NCBI RefSeq assembly: GCF_000247815.1
Contig: NC_021681.1
Coordinates: 22,219,789-22,283,788 of the forward strand
From: Ficedula albicollis
Lineage: Eukaryota; Chordata; Aves; Passeriformes; Muscicapidae
Direction of reading: 5' to 3'
Length of the DNA: 64,000 nt
In this document: piece after piece, positions 1 through 13,400 of the stretch
Position numbering within the stretch: the first letter of the stretch is position 1
Layout: every line of letters starts with the position of its first letter
Notes under the pieces: model-generated
Told to the model about the DNA's origin: nothing
Database searches by the model: none
What the model saw: only the letters and a program-made list of their open reading frames with translations
Program-made: the position numbers and the translations under genes

Positions 1-1669
1 ACAGCTATTCCCAAATGTGGTCTGTACCCAGAAAACCAGGCTGAGCCTAGAAAATTGTGTGCCTGAGTACTGGGGCGAGTGTTACTGGATTTGGGATGGG
101 TGGGAGATGGTTGAGCCTGTCTGAAAGCAAAGCCAGGAGTGCCACAGTGCAGACATCAGTAGGAATAAATGGAGTGGAATAGTCCCTGGAAGGCTCAGGG
201 CCCTCATTCCTGCCTGAGGAGGGGTGACATGACACCCCTGAGCAGGAGACCCTCCAGGTTGGGTCTTGCCACACAGGAACCCTGCAGGATCCTGGGGTGC
301 ATTTCAGGAGCTTTTCAGGTGTGCCTGAGACATGACCGTGGGACCTCTGTCCTGTGAGCAGGCTGAAAGGTGGGGTGGTATCTTCCTCCATACGTTATGA
401 AAATCATGGAACAATGGGAATCCTTGCTGGAAGTCTGTCTTTAGTCTGAAATGTTTGTGTCTGGTTTAGTAGTGTAGAAAATACGTGAAAATCGAGGCCT
501 TGCATGGTAGATACCCATTTGTGAATAATTACATGGCAGCAATGGTCAATTAACTTTTTTTTTTTTAAAAGAAACAAAACATACATTTGCAGAAACACAA
601 CCTTAAGACTGCAGTTAAAAAGTGAGTTCCCTGAGAAGTGTGAATCTTTACATTTGCCTCTATGATGAGAGGGGGGAAATGCTAAATACTGGTGTGACCG
701 CACAGCCAGGTCTTAGAAAAAATAATTGCATAAATAATGTTCTTAGCCTACCTTCCCACCTTTTTTGCCCTTTCTTAAAAGAATATAAATTCTTTTACAG
801 CATAGAACAATTTTGCAGCCTTGGAACTACCATTTATTCATTTCCCAGTAACTAAATTAGATGTACTTGTGCTTTTCTGAATTAGCCTGTTTCATTTTCC
901 AAGCTTTTAGGTGCTTTTAGCTCTAATTTATGTTGTGTCCAAGTACCACAGTCAGAAAAAAATGGGTGGGGGAAGGAGAAACCCTTCCATCAGCCCTGTC
1001 CCTGCACCTTTATGATGAAACTGTGGGGTCAGTGGCTTTTTACCGAGTCCTCCAACTTCCTTTTCAGATGAATGCCAGGTACCAGGGGGATACCTGGTGT
1101 CAGCTGGATGCCTTGCCATCCTTACCAGGACTCTAGTGGAAATGAAACAGGGAAAAGCAGGATGTGACAAACAGTGGAAAATGGAAAGCCTGAAAATAGA
1201 GGGGTAAGAGGAGGAAGGCAGTGAGGAGGCAGTAGGGACTCGTAGGACTTGAAAAGCTGGAGACAAGCTGCTGTCAGACTGCAGAAAACCTGAACTTGTA
1301 TTTTTAGGGACACTTGGGTTTATACTTTATTGTAAATAATGGGTGTGGGGAAGAAGAGAAATTACTGCTCTTCCTGCCACCTGCTCCACTAGGCTTTGTT
1401 TCACTTCTGTTTTCTTTCTTGGAACCACAGCGTTTGCAGAGTGAGAGGTGTTGGCACCCTCCCACCCCATTGCTCCTGGGACTTGCCCCAGCACAGCAGA
1501 GCATTTCCAGGTGCCACATGAGCCAGGAACTGCCGTGTACCACTCATCTGGAAATCTGCCTTATCCACTCAGTTGTTCAATAGCAATTTGCCACATTGGC
1601 AACCTCTTGTCATCCAGGACCAGGTTTGCTGCATGTTGGAAGATTTTCCCCTAAGTGTTTGTATTTCAG
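1..1669. other. TNIK intron (before exon 3), nothing recognised
   Basis: Non-coding sequence assumed to be TNIK intron 2. No conserved protein, RNA gene or clear transposon was recognised. Short open frames on both strands have no recognisable homology. Confidence 0.55.
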
Positions 1670-1758
1670 GTGGCTCTGGGCTCAGAGCAGAAGAGCAAGT
1701 GCTGGATAATCTGTGTAAAATCATTCAGGAAAACAGGAGGCTTGTTTTGGAAAGACAG
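1670..1758 (+). other. Exon-like segment of unknown gene, 89 bp
   Basis: Seen: a good 3' splice site (gtttgtatttcag) and a donor (gacag|gtatat) bracket 89 bp. One frame reads GSGLRAEEQ then VLDNLCKIIQENRR and LVLERQ, a heptad-like, Glu/Leu/Arg-rich sequence typical of a coiled coil. In that frame the segment begins with two bases completing a codon and ends in phase 0. TNIK exons 2 and 3 meet at a phase-0 junction as I recall, so inserting 89 bp there would shift the frame. It is therefore not a simple TNIK cassette exon. I do not recognise the protein. It could be an exon of a nested or alternative transcript, a remnant of an inserted gene piece, or chance. Confidence 0.3.
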
Positions 1759-4143
1759 GTATATTTTTTTATCTGTTTAATGAGCTTTCAGAAAGAGGAA
1801 ATGATTTGAGATTTCCTCAATAGGATTTCAAGCTGTCCAAGAATTTAAGGGGAGACCAAGATCTGTTTTTCTGTTGTCACTTGGGGTGTTTTTCACTTCT
1901 TCTTTATGCCTTATGTTTTCACAGAAATGGGACACCTTCGTGCTAAATCACAACATTGTGCATTACTAATTGTTTGGACAGGTTTTATGAGTACTTTTAA
2001 AAGACTCTTCCCCCATCAGCATTTAAGACAGAGAATGACTTCCATTTTTCATCAGCATTAGCCCTTTCAGGAGGGAAGGGACCATGGTTTCAGAGCACAT
2101 TAACAGTCTGTTACAGATGGCATATCCTGAGCAGGTGTAAGGAGCTTTTCCCAGGCTGCAAGTGCTGCTAAAATCTCTCACTCTTAACAAATACCCTCCA
2201 TGACCACAAAACCCAACTTGCTGTCAGGGGACAGCTTGGCTTGGCCATCATTCAGGTCAACTAGTGGTGACTGATCTCCTTGCATGGCTTTACATCCACC
2301 CCAAGGCAGTTTATCCCCTCTATATTTACATTTATCTTCAGGGTAGGTTGCTGAGTTCATTTCTTCCTGGTCCAGCACATAAATGCTTTCAGAGCCTGAG
2401 AAGACAAGGAAAGATACTGCAACAGAAATTTATAAGAGTGCTTGTATGTGAAAAGGAACAAGATTTATTGAATTCTCTGGTTCTTCTTGATCTGGAAAGT
2501 ACTGGGAACAGCAGCCTTCAGGGAATACTTCAGCTCAGCTCTTTCAGAGTCAGGAATTTGGAAATCTGGAGGAAGGAAAAAAGTGTTAAAAGCTTTAAAA
2601 AGAAGAACAGAAAAAATAAAGAGACTTGTAGCACAGGTACCTAATCCAGTTGAGATCTTTGTGTCAGAAGTTTTGATGATGGCTCATTCTTTTGTCTGAA
2701 ATTACTCATCTTCCTCCTTTGTTTGAAGCACTCACTGCTTGTAGGCAGCAAGGATGAGTTGTGGCTTCTGCAGTCACCTCTTGTGCAGTCCTGGTGCTGC
2801 TGCCAGTGACACCTCAAACACATCACCACTGTGAGCATTCATCACAATTATTCACTTGCAGTGAAATAGCCAGGATGGGTTTTAGTGGCCTTGCAGGCTC
2901 TCTAGAGTGAGCTTGGTTGGAGGCAACATCTAGAGAAGTTATGCTGGGGTCAGCAAACCTGCTCAAGTGCGAGGCAGGAGCAGGGTGCTGGAAAGGAGGG
3001 TCTGAGTGAGGGGGAATGTCTGTCCAGGTGTGCTTTTTCCCAGTAAAAAGATTTCTCTCCGCACTTCTTGTTTCATTTGTGAGAACTGGCTCATGCAACT
3101 TTTAAATACTCAGTAGTGGGAAGGGAAGGGAGGAGGTTCAAAAGCCAGACTGATGGCTGGGTCCCAAGCCAGGCTGAGGAGCACTTGCATCTCTCCTGGA
3201 GGGACTTTGAATGTGTTTTGTTTAAGGACAGTGGTGCTGTCAGTGTAACCATCTGTAGGGGAGGGAACTGCTACATCAGCCACGCAAAGTGGCCCAAAGT
3301 ATTGCAGTTGTGTTCATTAATCTTCACTGGCCTGAGAGCTTTGGGTCTGAGGAAGAGGTGTAAACACCCAGGGCTCAGCTGGTCACTGGTCCCTGCATCC
3401 CACTGCTTTCTGTTTACCATGACCCTGATTCCCATCATGGAACACTTGATTGGGAAGTCTTGCTCCTGGTGTCTTTCATCTAGAGGGTGATGATCTTAAT
3501 GGAGACAAGTTGGGCATTGGGAGGGAGCAAAACTGGTGTCACATTTGTTATTCCATTGTCTAATCTTCCATTTTTGTGTGACTGACCAAATGGCAGACAG
3601 GCTTCAGGGGAGCAGGGATCTTCTCTATCACACCCTGAACACAGGTTTTCTCTCTCCAATCTGATGTTCCAGTGGCCCTTGGGTCTGGCTCAGGGTGCAG
3701 CTCTGCAGCACCTGTGACAGAAATCTTCCACCCGTTTCCCTGTGCTGCCCTTTCCATGTTAGTGATGTGTCTTCCTGTTCAGCCAGGACTTCCTTTGTGA
3801 TACAAAATAAGCTCTTCTCCTGAGGAGCTTTTCTGTTCAGAGGGATCTGTGTGTGCTTTTGTGAGGTGAGGGAAGGTCTTTCATCTCTGGAGAGGACCCA
3901 GGAGGTAAGCATGCACCCAGGAGAAGAATGACCCAAAGTGAGACACATCCAAAGGTTTTAAGTTCACGGCCTTCTGGTGCCTTTGCTGTAAACATCCTCT
4001 GCTTCTCACAGTGCTGCTCCTGTCTGAGCAAATGCAGCCCTGGCATCTCATGATCCTCTGGGGGTCTCCCACGTTCACCTCTTGCAGAATGGGAGGAGCA
4101 CTAGGACATCTCTGCCACCTCTCAGCCCATCACCTGCATCTCT
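1759..4143. other. TNIK intron, no clear feature
   Basis: No supported gene or repeat. A second, weaker exon-like stretch at 2548-2636 was considered and rejected. Confidence 0.5.
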
Positions 4144-4404
4144 GGGACAAGAGGAAATGGCCTCAAGTTGCACCAGGGGAAGTTTAGATTGGCTCTTAGG
4201 AAAAATTTCTTCACGGAAAGAGTTGTCAGGCACTGGAACAAGCTGCCCAGGGAAGCAGTTGAGTCACCACTCCTGGAGGGATTTAAAAGATGAGTAGATG
4301 TGGTGCTCAGGGCTGTGGTTTAGTGCTGGACTTGGCAGTGCAAGGTTTACAGTTGGACTCGTTGATCTTAAAGGTCTTTTCCAACCTAAACGATTCTGTG
4401 ATTA
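4144..4404 (+). mobile_element. CR1 LINE 3' fragment, sense orientation
   Basis: Seen: the block starts with gggacaagaggaaatggcct, passes through aaaaatttcttcac and gggatttaaaagatg, and ends with ttggactcgttgatcttaaa, then ggtcttttccaacctaaacg and attctgtgatt. Known: this is the characteristic conserved 3' end of avian CR1 non-LTR retrotransposons, which finish in short ATTCTRTGATT repeats. It is 5'-truncated, as nearly all CR1 copies are, and carries no intact reverse transcriptase. Confidence 0.9.
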
Positions 4405-7400
4405 CTGAAACAACAACAACAAAAGAAGAGCCAAGCACATCTTGTAGCTCCCTCTGGGAAATGTGATGTCCTTGGAAATATTAGAAACTAAATCCCAGGG
4501 TGATATTTCTGCAGCCAGTGTGTCCTGCTGAGCTACAGCTGTGGGAGGGATGAGAAATACCAGGCGATGTGACAAGTCAGTTTTCTGCTCCAAAGGCAAA
4601 GGGGCAGGTTACATTTATGGTGGTATTTGTATAGAAAAACACATCTGTCCATGGGCTTTGTTTTCTTTTTATGGGCTTTTGAGAAGGGGTTGATCTTTTG
4701 CTCTCACAGGCTGCTCGTTTCTCCTCTGATGCTGGTCAGAAATGGGTGATAGTAACTGATTTTTTTATTTTTTTTTACCCTTCACATTTAAGGAAACCTT
4801 CCTCTGTTCTCTCATAAATGCTGGCAGCTCACTGTGTGCTGATTGGAAACAGTCAGTGCTGCACTGGCAGAGCTGGCTGAGGCCAAGGTTGAAGCTGCAG
4901 AAGCCTGAGTCATCTCGTGAAGCAGATCAGCTTTTAATTACAATTTCTAGTGCACTTTTTAAGCAGTCTTGTGGAAATGCTGTGTAGAAGCATTTGAATT
5001 AAAAATGTAAAGAAATTTTGTTGACTTATTTTTTTTCTTGTTAAGTCTTCTGGGAAGACAAAAGTCCTTTACTCTAGAAAAAAATAATTAAGAATTTATA
5101 GACCGCAGTTGTTTGAAGATGCAAATGCAGAGTATGGCTGTGTGAGGAACAACTCCTGGTATTCTCTAACATGTCTCTACACTTAGGCAAGGCTTTGGAG
5201 GCTTTTTCCAATATGGCATCACCTACTGTATCATCTTTATGGGGTAAATGTAGTATTATTTTGCCCATTTTACTGGGGGATAACACTGAGCAGCAAAGAG
5301 CCCAGAGTCTCACCCAAGGTCGAGAGCACTTGATGGGGATCCAGGAATAGCACCCAGCTGCTTGGCTTGGCCTTGGCCTTGCATCCCAGGAAATTGTCTC
5401 ACACCACACATCACTGGCTGTGCTTTCTGTCCTTTCTTGGAGTTTAGGACTTGACAGTGCCCTTTAAAATCAGCATTAACTCAGTCAAGGCTCAATGTAA
5501 AGGAAATTTCTACACCCTGTTAAGTGTATACCAAAACTTACCCCTGACTGTGAGTGTTTGAAGGATTGGACAAACTGACAGGTTGGGGTTTTTTCCCCTG
5601 GAAAAGTGCAGGGAGGTCCTTCCCTGCTCTTGCATGTTGGTGTCTTCTACAAGTCACCTTTGCCCACGCTGTTATAGGTGAGCAGTCCCTGAATACCAAG
5701 CAGCATAACCAAACCAGCATTTTGTCTGACAGCCAGCTCTTGCTGAGGGGAAATATGAGTATGAAAGAGCTTTTTAATATGAATCTGCCTGTAACTGTTG
5801 GTGACTTTCAGTGCTCAGCAAGCATTGATCCTACTGGAAAGGGTAAAAAGCCTGTGGCCAGAGGAGTGGCATGTTGTCCTGGCTGTAGGGAATGGGATTT
5901 CTGGGTGGCCTGAGCTGCCTTTAGGTAGGAGCAGGATGCAGCTGGTCCAGGGTGATGCTTCTAAAGCTGTATCTTCCCAGCTTCTTTCTCTTAGTACAGC
6001 TGAAATTGCAGGTTTGTGGCATGACTCAGTGCAGTGCCTGGCCTTGGTTCCTTGCTGGCGTGCCTGCAGCATGGCACAGTCCGTGTGGATTAGCTGTGGA
6101 TGAGGCCTCACACCGAGCTTTTCAGATTTCCACTAAGATCTTTATCCAGTGGAATAAAAGGCCATCACCCCCTGCCCATATGTGTTCTCACTGCAAAGCT
6201 GCAGGCAGCCTTCATGAGCTGCCCACGTTCCTGCAGGCAGCTTTTGGGGCTGCTTTGAGAGCTTTTTTGTCTGCTTTGTTTCACTTTGCAAATAGCGGTG
6301 AGTAAAATCCAGAGCCTTCAGTCGGTTCCTTCAAACTGTACAGCATCGATTTGTGTCTGTACATGTTATTGCTCTCTAAGTAGGGCCCTTAATGGCTGGA
6401 GAGCCCTCCTGCATTGATAACCACATCAGGCAGTGGCTGCAGGCCCAGAATTGCCAGTCAGTGACATGCTGTGCCAGTGCTGGGCTCGTCCCTCGTGTGC
6501 CCAAGTGCTGAAGGTGGCAGGGACACTCGGTCCTTTCTGGCTTCCTCCCACTCATTCCTGAGCTGTACTGTTCCCATGCAATCCCTGGTACTGGCTTAAC
6601 CTTCCCCTGCTAATCCCAAGTCCTCCTCCTCTTCTCCCTGCTTTCAAATCCCTGGCTCAGGTCCCTCTCTGCTGTGCTGCCTTGTGGCAAGGCTGAATGG
6701 GGGTTGTGTGTGGGGCTGGGGAGGGTCTTCTGGTTTGTGGGTCTTTTAGAGCTCACTCATTTTCTAGAGGAGCCCTTGCACCCCATATTCTCTATTTAGC
6801 AGAGAAATGGGGACCAGTGAGGAGCCCTGGGTGTCCTTTGCCATGCAAGGGTGGCATCAGGTCTGTTTTGCAGGGAAGGCAGTGAAAGGCTGCCTTACTG
6901 CTTCATGAAAAAGCTTTTCCTTACCAGTGCAAGGGTAGGAAATTGCTGCTTGAGAGAGGAGATGTGGAAATGGAGGAGCTGTAGAAGCAGTGCAGTTTAA
7001 TCTGCTGATCGACGCTGTTGATCCCAGCCCACAAGGCTGGCTTAGAGGGAGAGCCACAGAGGGGCTGTTCTGCAGCAGGGTCAAAAATCCCATCTTTATC
7101 CCAGACAAAGCAGCGAGTGCACATGTCACAGGCGCAGAGCAAATACAAGGATGAAGGAGTCTACATGTCACTCATCAGCCTCCCTTTTCCAATAAGCAGT
7201 TCTAAAATTTTGCTACTCAATACCTGACTCACTCGAAACATCGGACAGCATGAAAGCTTTGATGCCTCCCTGTGCAGCCACATTAGTATGGATATCACAG
7301 AGGGTTGCTCTAGGCATGGCTGGAGTAAATCAGTAGAACACAGGCACTGCAAAACGTTTATTGACTCCTGACAGTAAGTGACTCAGGGTAGGATGGGATG

Positions 7401-10400
7401 GACAATAAGTTGTCAGGGCTGCTCAGGGCAGACAAAAACCCTGGAGGCAACTCTGGATGAAAGGCAGTGTGATGTCCATCTGCCTTTGAGTATGTGAGGT
7501 TTAAAATTGGTATTTGAGCTGACATAGATGGAGAAATGTGCAACACAGGGTCTGCAGTATCTTGAGTTACAAAGTCATTGGGATTAGGGGAGCACTTCAG
7601 CCTTCCACAGCACAAGATCTGGGTTATTCATGTCATTCTTACACTCACTTTCCTCACGCTACGACCTCAGTCACCCAAGAGATATATGTGAGACTTTCTG
7701 GCAGCTGTGGCATTTTTCCTAAGTCCCATAAAAATGTAAGTGCCTTTATCAGCTTGTTCTTGTTACTTCTACCACCCTGAGACAGGGACTTGGAGTCAGC
7801 TCACGATTGATGAATGAGTGAAGCCTGAATGTATGAAATGTCTCAGGTGCCAGTCAGCCTTGCCACGTGGGCAGGCATCAAGGGGGTTAGATCTGTGCTG
7901 ATCCAAGTGTTTGCAGGACTGGAAAAGCTCAAAGAAGGAGGCAGTGGAAAGGTTGTAAGGATGGCTTTCTTAGAAAGTGGTTTAGGGTGACTGGATGTAA
8001 CTCCTGGCTCATGATGGGAATGTTCAGAATGTTCAGTCATTACCAGCATTGGGACTGGACCTTAGACGTCCCCAAATTTCTGCTGGATTTTGGGGTGTTG
8101 GGTTTGTGTTCAGGTTCCTTCCAACAAGCAGAGAGTCGTGGAGCAGGTGGGGGTGACAGAGGAGAGAGCCCCATTTGATACCCTCTGCTGAGGTGTCCGG
8201 AGAGATCCATGGTGGGATCTCATCATGGGCCATTGTGTCTGCAGAGGAACGGGGGCATGTGGGGCAGCATGGGCAGCTGTACTGTGCTGTGAGCTGAGAT
8301 TAAAGAGTACTGCCCTGCAGTTAGCTGGAGAAACACAGGGAGCAGGGAAAACATGGCTGGGGGAGCAGGCTGAGCTGCTCAGTGTCGGCTGGGGTGATTC
8401 ATGGGAACAGGGACACGGTTGGTTTGTGACATTGGCAAGTCAATGAAATGCAATGGAATCCCTTCATGAAAAGCCATTGACAGCCATAGACTTAAATTTC
8501 CTGAATTAAAAGGCCAGGAAAACACCACAAATATTGGGCTTTCCTTCTTACTCAGTTTTCTTTACACAGCAACAAAAAACAGCACAAAACCCTCAACCAG
8601 CTTTAGGTAACAGATGCCTCTGTGTCCCCTGTTGCTGTCTCCTGCCACCAGTGCTGTCCATTTCTGCTGCCAGAGAGGATGCCAAGCACTCAGGTGCACA
8701 GAAGGTGGTTCTCCCTTGCTGTTGTTGGTTGAAAAATCACCTTGCACTTCACATGCTACCTCCAAAATTGGATCTTGCTACTATGAAACTAGAGCTGAAG
8801 TCAAGCAGATGGCACTGCAGAGGTGTTTCCAGAAACTCCATTTCCATCACTGTGTGTGTAGTGTTTTTCCAGAAGGGCCATTTTTAAAACTCGGTTTGCA
8901 AGGAAGTTACTGATTTGGGGAATGGCTTGAAGAGCAGGTGACACTTCAGATGTTGAAAAGCAGCTGTTTACTGTGTGGCACAAATAAGGTACCAAAAACC
9001 TGAGGAGGCTGAGGGGTACCTGGGTCCATCAGTGTTCTGGGATGGATTGTCATGGGAGGCAGTGGCACACGTTTGCAGGCATTAAGCCCTGTCTGCCCTG
9101 CAGGAGGGAGCAGGTTAGGAGCAATCTCTTTTGAAGGGAGTTGTTTTTCTTACAAGTACAGAAGAAATAGGAGCAGCTGCCAAAGCACACAGTGTTGTAG
9201 AGATTGTGCTGGTGCCCCTGAGCTCTGGACAACCGCTTTTTCTCATCCTGAGCTTTTGGTCTGAAGTCATGAGCAGCCCCAGTCATTACATTACATCTCT
9301 GATGCCCTGGGATGCCTTTTCTTGTGTCCTGCACAGAGCCTGCTTCACCTGTGATGGGAACTGGTGCCTGAAGCTGCTGGGCTCATCCTGGAGTTTGGTT
9401 TGAATGTTGAAGCTGAAGTGGTTCTGGCTACAGTAAAGCCAAGGTGCCCTGGGACCACACAGAAATGGTTGGCTGTGGCTTGCAGACAGCAAAAGCGTGT
9501 GGGAATCGGGATCCACGTGGCATCCTGCAGGTGTGACAGCTCCCTGTGCAGTCCAGAGCTGGTCTGTGCTGGCACCCTGGCACAGGTCAGGCAGCAGTGC
9601 TCTGGGAGCAGGGTGCCAGCTGTGGGGCAGCCTGGCCCATGGAGGAGGCTGGCTCTTGAGAGCCACCCTTGAGAGTCCTGGCCGCTCCAGGCAGTGCATT
9701 CCCTGCAGGCTCAGTGCTTCCCACTGGGAGGAACAACCTGGAGCTGCCATCAGGACGTGCCCTGTGTGAAAGGTGCCTTGTGGGTCTCCTGAAGGCAGAT
9801 TTAATTTTAGTTATGAGTACTGCAGAGTTGAATAGGCAGAGACGTGAAACAGAAGCACAGTGGGGGTGTTAAAGGGTGGTAATAACATGGCTGTCATGAA
9901 CTGCTGTTGCTGGGAACAGGCTGTGCTGCCTCCTTTTAGCTGTGAAAATGTGCACTTGCAGAGGAGCTGGGGCAAAGGGAGGACAGGCTGTGTGGGAAGG
10001 GAAGGAGCCCCCCAAGGCCTGGCTGCTGCCCTTGGCAGAGACCCCTGGGGATTGCCCCATGGTGGATCTGGGAATGCTGGGGAAGGGGGCAGAGCTCAGA
10101 GAGGGCCTGGGGAGGCTGCATGGGGTTCAGTGCTTAATGGTGGCATCCCTTTCCCTCATCCCACTGATACTCTCTTGAATCCTGCTGCCTTCAGTGTGGG
10201 ACCTACTCAGTGAATATTTTCCTGAGACACTGCTTGTCCTTCTGGGTTTTTTTTATACATACATTGCTCTGTCTCAGGAACATCTCTCCTTAGTCCTTTG
10301 GTGCCTCAGGTTTCCATAGACTGCTCCTAAACCCCACTTTTGGTGTATATTCTGTCTGTTGATGATCTCCATCTCTCTCTGCTCCCTGCTGTGGTGCTCA

Positions 10401-13400
10401 GCTCACTCCTCTTCCAGCCTAGACCTGCTTTTGTTGGGGCTTTGACCTCCCTTTCCCAGAGCAATGTTTGTTCCTGGGCTTTAGGAAAGCCCTGAAAAAT
10501 GCAGAAACACCTTGAAATCTGCTCTGTTGCAAGGTTTGCTATGACCGTGAAGAGCAAACCTCCAAAAGCTGGATCTTCAAACACTTGTGGGCAAAATCTG
10601 TCCCAGCCCTTGGTGTAACCATGGAGGAGATGCACAGCCTGACATGCCCAGTGTGCTGGTGCTAAGTGGTGCCACAGAAAGGGGGGACAGGCTTTCTAAC
10701 CAGTGCTCTTCCCTGGGTGGAAATTAGAAGTGGGGCAAGCCATTTCTAGAGGAACCATCTGCAGAAGCTCCTGCAAGGATTTGTCTCTCTGATGCTGATT
10801 TTGGACTACTTAAGACAATGGTTTTATCCATGGAAGAGGGAAACCTGGTTCTTCCTGAGCTGGAGGAGAGTGTCTCCAGCCTCATTTGAACTCCAGGAGG
10901 GATGGAGAATGGAATAAGTACAAGCACTGGTATAAGAGATGTGTTTCCCTTTTATAGGGAATATAAAACTGTAGTCTTGCTCACCTATAGGCTGTAGTGC
11001 ATGTTATTTCTGGAGATGAATAATATGCTAATTTAACAATTTAGTTTGGTAATCTAATAATCCTGCCTTGTTTTCTTAACGTCAGAGCTATTGTGGGGCT
11101 GCAGTAATGGAATTGCAGCTCTCTGAGCTGCAGGGTCCTGATCAGAGCTTGGATTGGTACAGAGGACTGGAAAACGCTTCAGTCCAAAGGTCAGCTCTGT
11201 TGGGTCAGCTCAGAGTATTAGCTTGGCCCTGTGCAATTAGAGCTGTCTGTGCCGAGAGCAGATTTAGACTTGTCCAAGGAGAAGCTCTGGTTGTTCAGTC
11301 CAAACTGAAATATTAATAAAAATACCCAGCTGAGCACCAAAAAAGAACCCACTTAATTTAGTTTCTCTGAGTTTTTTGAATGTTTTTCAAGATTTTACTC
11401 TTTAAAACCTTGGTAAGGATGACAGGTGAATTGCTGTGAGTGAAATTTGTGTTTGTCCCTCCCAGTGAAAGATCTTCTGCTCTCCAGAAATAGCCTAAAG
11501 GAAGGTAGCAGGTGGGGCAGAGGTGAAGATCTGGCTCAAGTGAGCAGCCAGTGTTCTGCAGGAGAGCAGAGGAGTGACTCTGGAGCCTCAGCTGGCCACC
11601 AAGCGAGATGTCAAACACTGCATGCAGCTTTTTTGTGTCATAGGTTTTCCATTTCTGGTGTCAAAGCCTTGGAGTTTCAGGTGGCCCATGTTTACTGGAG
11701 GATGCCATTTGCAGAGTGTTGGAGTCTGGGGAAACAAGGACTGGCTGAAGTGGAGTTTGCCCCAAATGGAAAGGAAGTCAGTCATGTTCCTTTGGTGCCT
11801 TGAGGCAGTGGGATCACTCTGAAGCTCTGCCAATCTGTTTGTGAGCCCAGGGAATGATGGAGAGATGGAAGGGTGTGGAGAGAAGGAAGGACACTGCCAT
11901 GGTGGTCAGCTCCTGCTGCAGTGAAGCAGAGATGGGGCTGAATCCCTGGGCAGGGTGAGGACTGGTCCCCAGTCTGCAGGGGTGTTCTGGAGCCCCACTG
12001 GCTTGAAATCCCCCTCCCAATACTGGAGTTATGTGCAGGCAGCAGCAATAGGGTTTGGCCCTTGATAGCTCTGTTTTAATCAAAGAGATATGTTACTCTT
12101 TGTTAAAATAAACACTTTCCCCATCCTGGTACATGACTCAATTTTTCTTATGCTGGCCTCCAATGTTTTAACTACCTTCTCAGATACATGGATTTATTTC
12201 AGATGTGTTTGAAGAGATCTGTAAACCAAGTGCAAAGCTTGTGTACGTCATTTTTAGCCAGCTTGTTTTGGAGATTGCTGAATTTTCACACTAGAATTAG
12301 CCTATTTTTTACATCAGTAAGTATTTTAGCCCCTCAGACTAGTTGGAGAGGGGATTTTGGCACCCTCAGGATTGCTTTCATTGGGAAACCAAGTACATAA
12401 ATGTGCCTGTAGTCTGCAAAAACTGAGAACAAATCATGCCAGATGCTATAAAATGGTCTAATGTACAGCAGGATGGCAGTTCAGATTCACAGCTCCTGTT
12501 GGAAGACAAAGCTCCTTCTCCCAGGAAAAACTGGATGCAGTTTTCAGTGCATTAGTGCTGAAGTGCCTTCATGCTAAAAGTCTTAGACTGGGTCCCTGGA
12601 TTACCCTGAACTACAGGAAAACGAGGAACTGGCAGGATCTAGATCATGGAGCTGTGAGAAGTTCTGGCTAATGTCAGGAGATCTTCACTGCAGAAGGTCT
12701 CGGATGCTGAAACAGGGTCTGGGGATGAGTCACCAGTGGACACCTTGAATGGTGCATGTGCAGAAGTAGGGCTGGGCAAAGAGTTTTTTGTAGCACTTAC
12801 CAAAAATTATATGTGAACACAGAAAAGTGAACTGGTGACTTCTAACCTGGTAAAACCTCTGGTACCCTGTGCCTGTTGTAGGAAGAATTTGCAGGATGTG
12901 GTGGTGCTGAGAATGTGCTGGGTTTGGAGGCAGGGGTTGGGCAGTAGAAAGAGTGGTTGTTGGGCTGCTGGCACCAGACTCAGGATTTTAACTGCAACAG
13001 AAATGTAATGGAATAAATTTATTTGGGAGGCTTCTCTGCTGCCAAACTGGTAATATTTGGACTTTTATGAGACTTTTTGTTGTTTGTCTCAGTTCACTGG
13101 GATTTCTGTGTGAGACACAGTGTTCCTCAGTGGTGAGGGCTGGCGTTGTGGTCTGGTCCCAGCAGGGCTGGGCATGTTGAAATTTCAGCAGTGCATCCCT
13201 AATCCCACTCATTTTAATATTTACATGCAGCATGAGTAAGGGCAGTGCAAAATGGTTGGATTATAAGTGTTTTGCTGTAAAGTATCAGACATACAACATG
13301 GTTTCTCCATGTAGTGGCTGCAGTGGAGATTTTGTATGCATGGGGTATTGGAGGCTGCATGTCCATGTGGGAAGTGTAAGAGATGTTGCTCTGCCTGGGA

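Noticed and set aside
2548..2636. Second 89-bp exon-like stretch (ctctttcag ... cacag|gtacct)
   Set aside because: Its open frame reads a Lys/Arg-rich string (KALKRRTEKIKRLVAQ) but is not phase-compatible with the candidate exon at 1670-1758. The phase-compatible frame hits a stop, and composition alone (A-rich) can explain it.
9286..9750. 154-codon minus-strand open frame
   Set aside because: Overlapped by comparable frames in other phases in a GC-rich stretch. No recognised protein.
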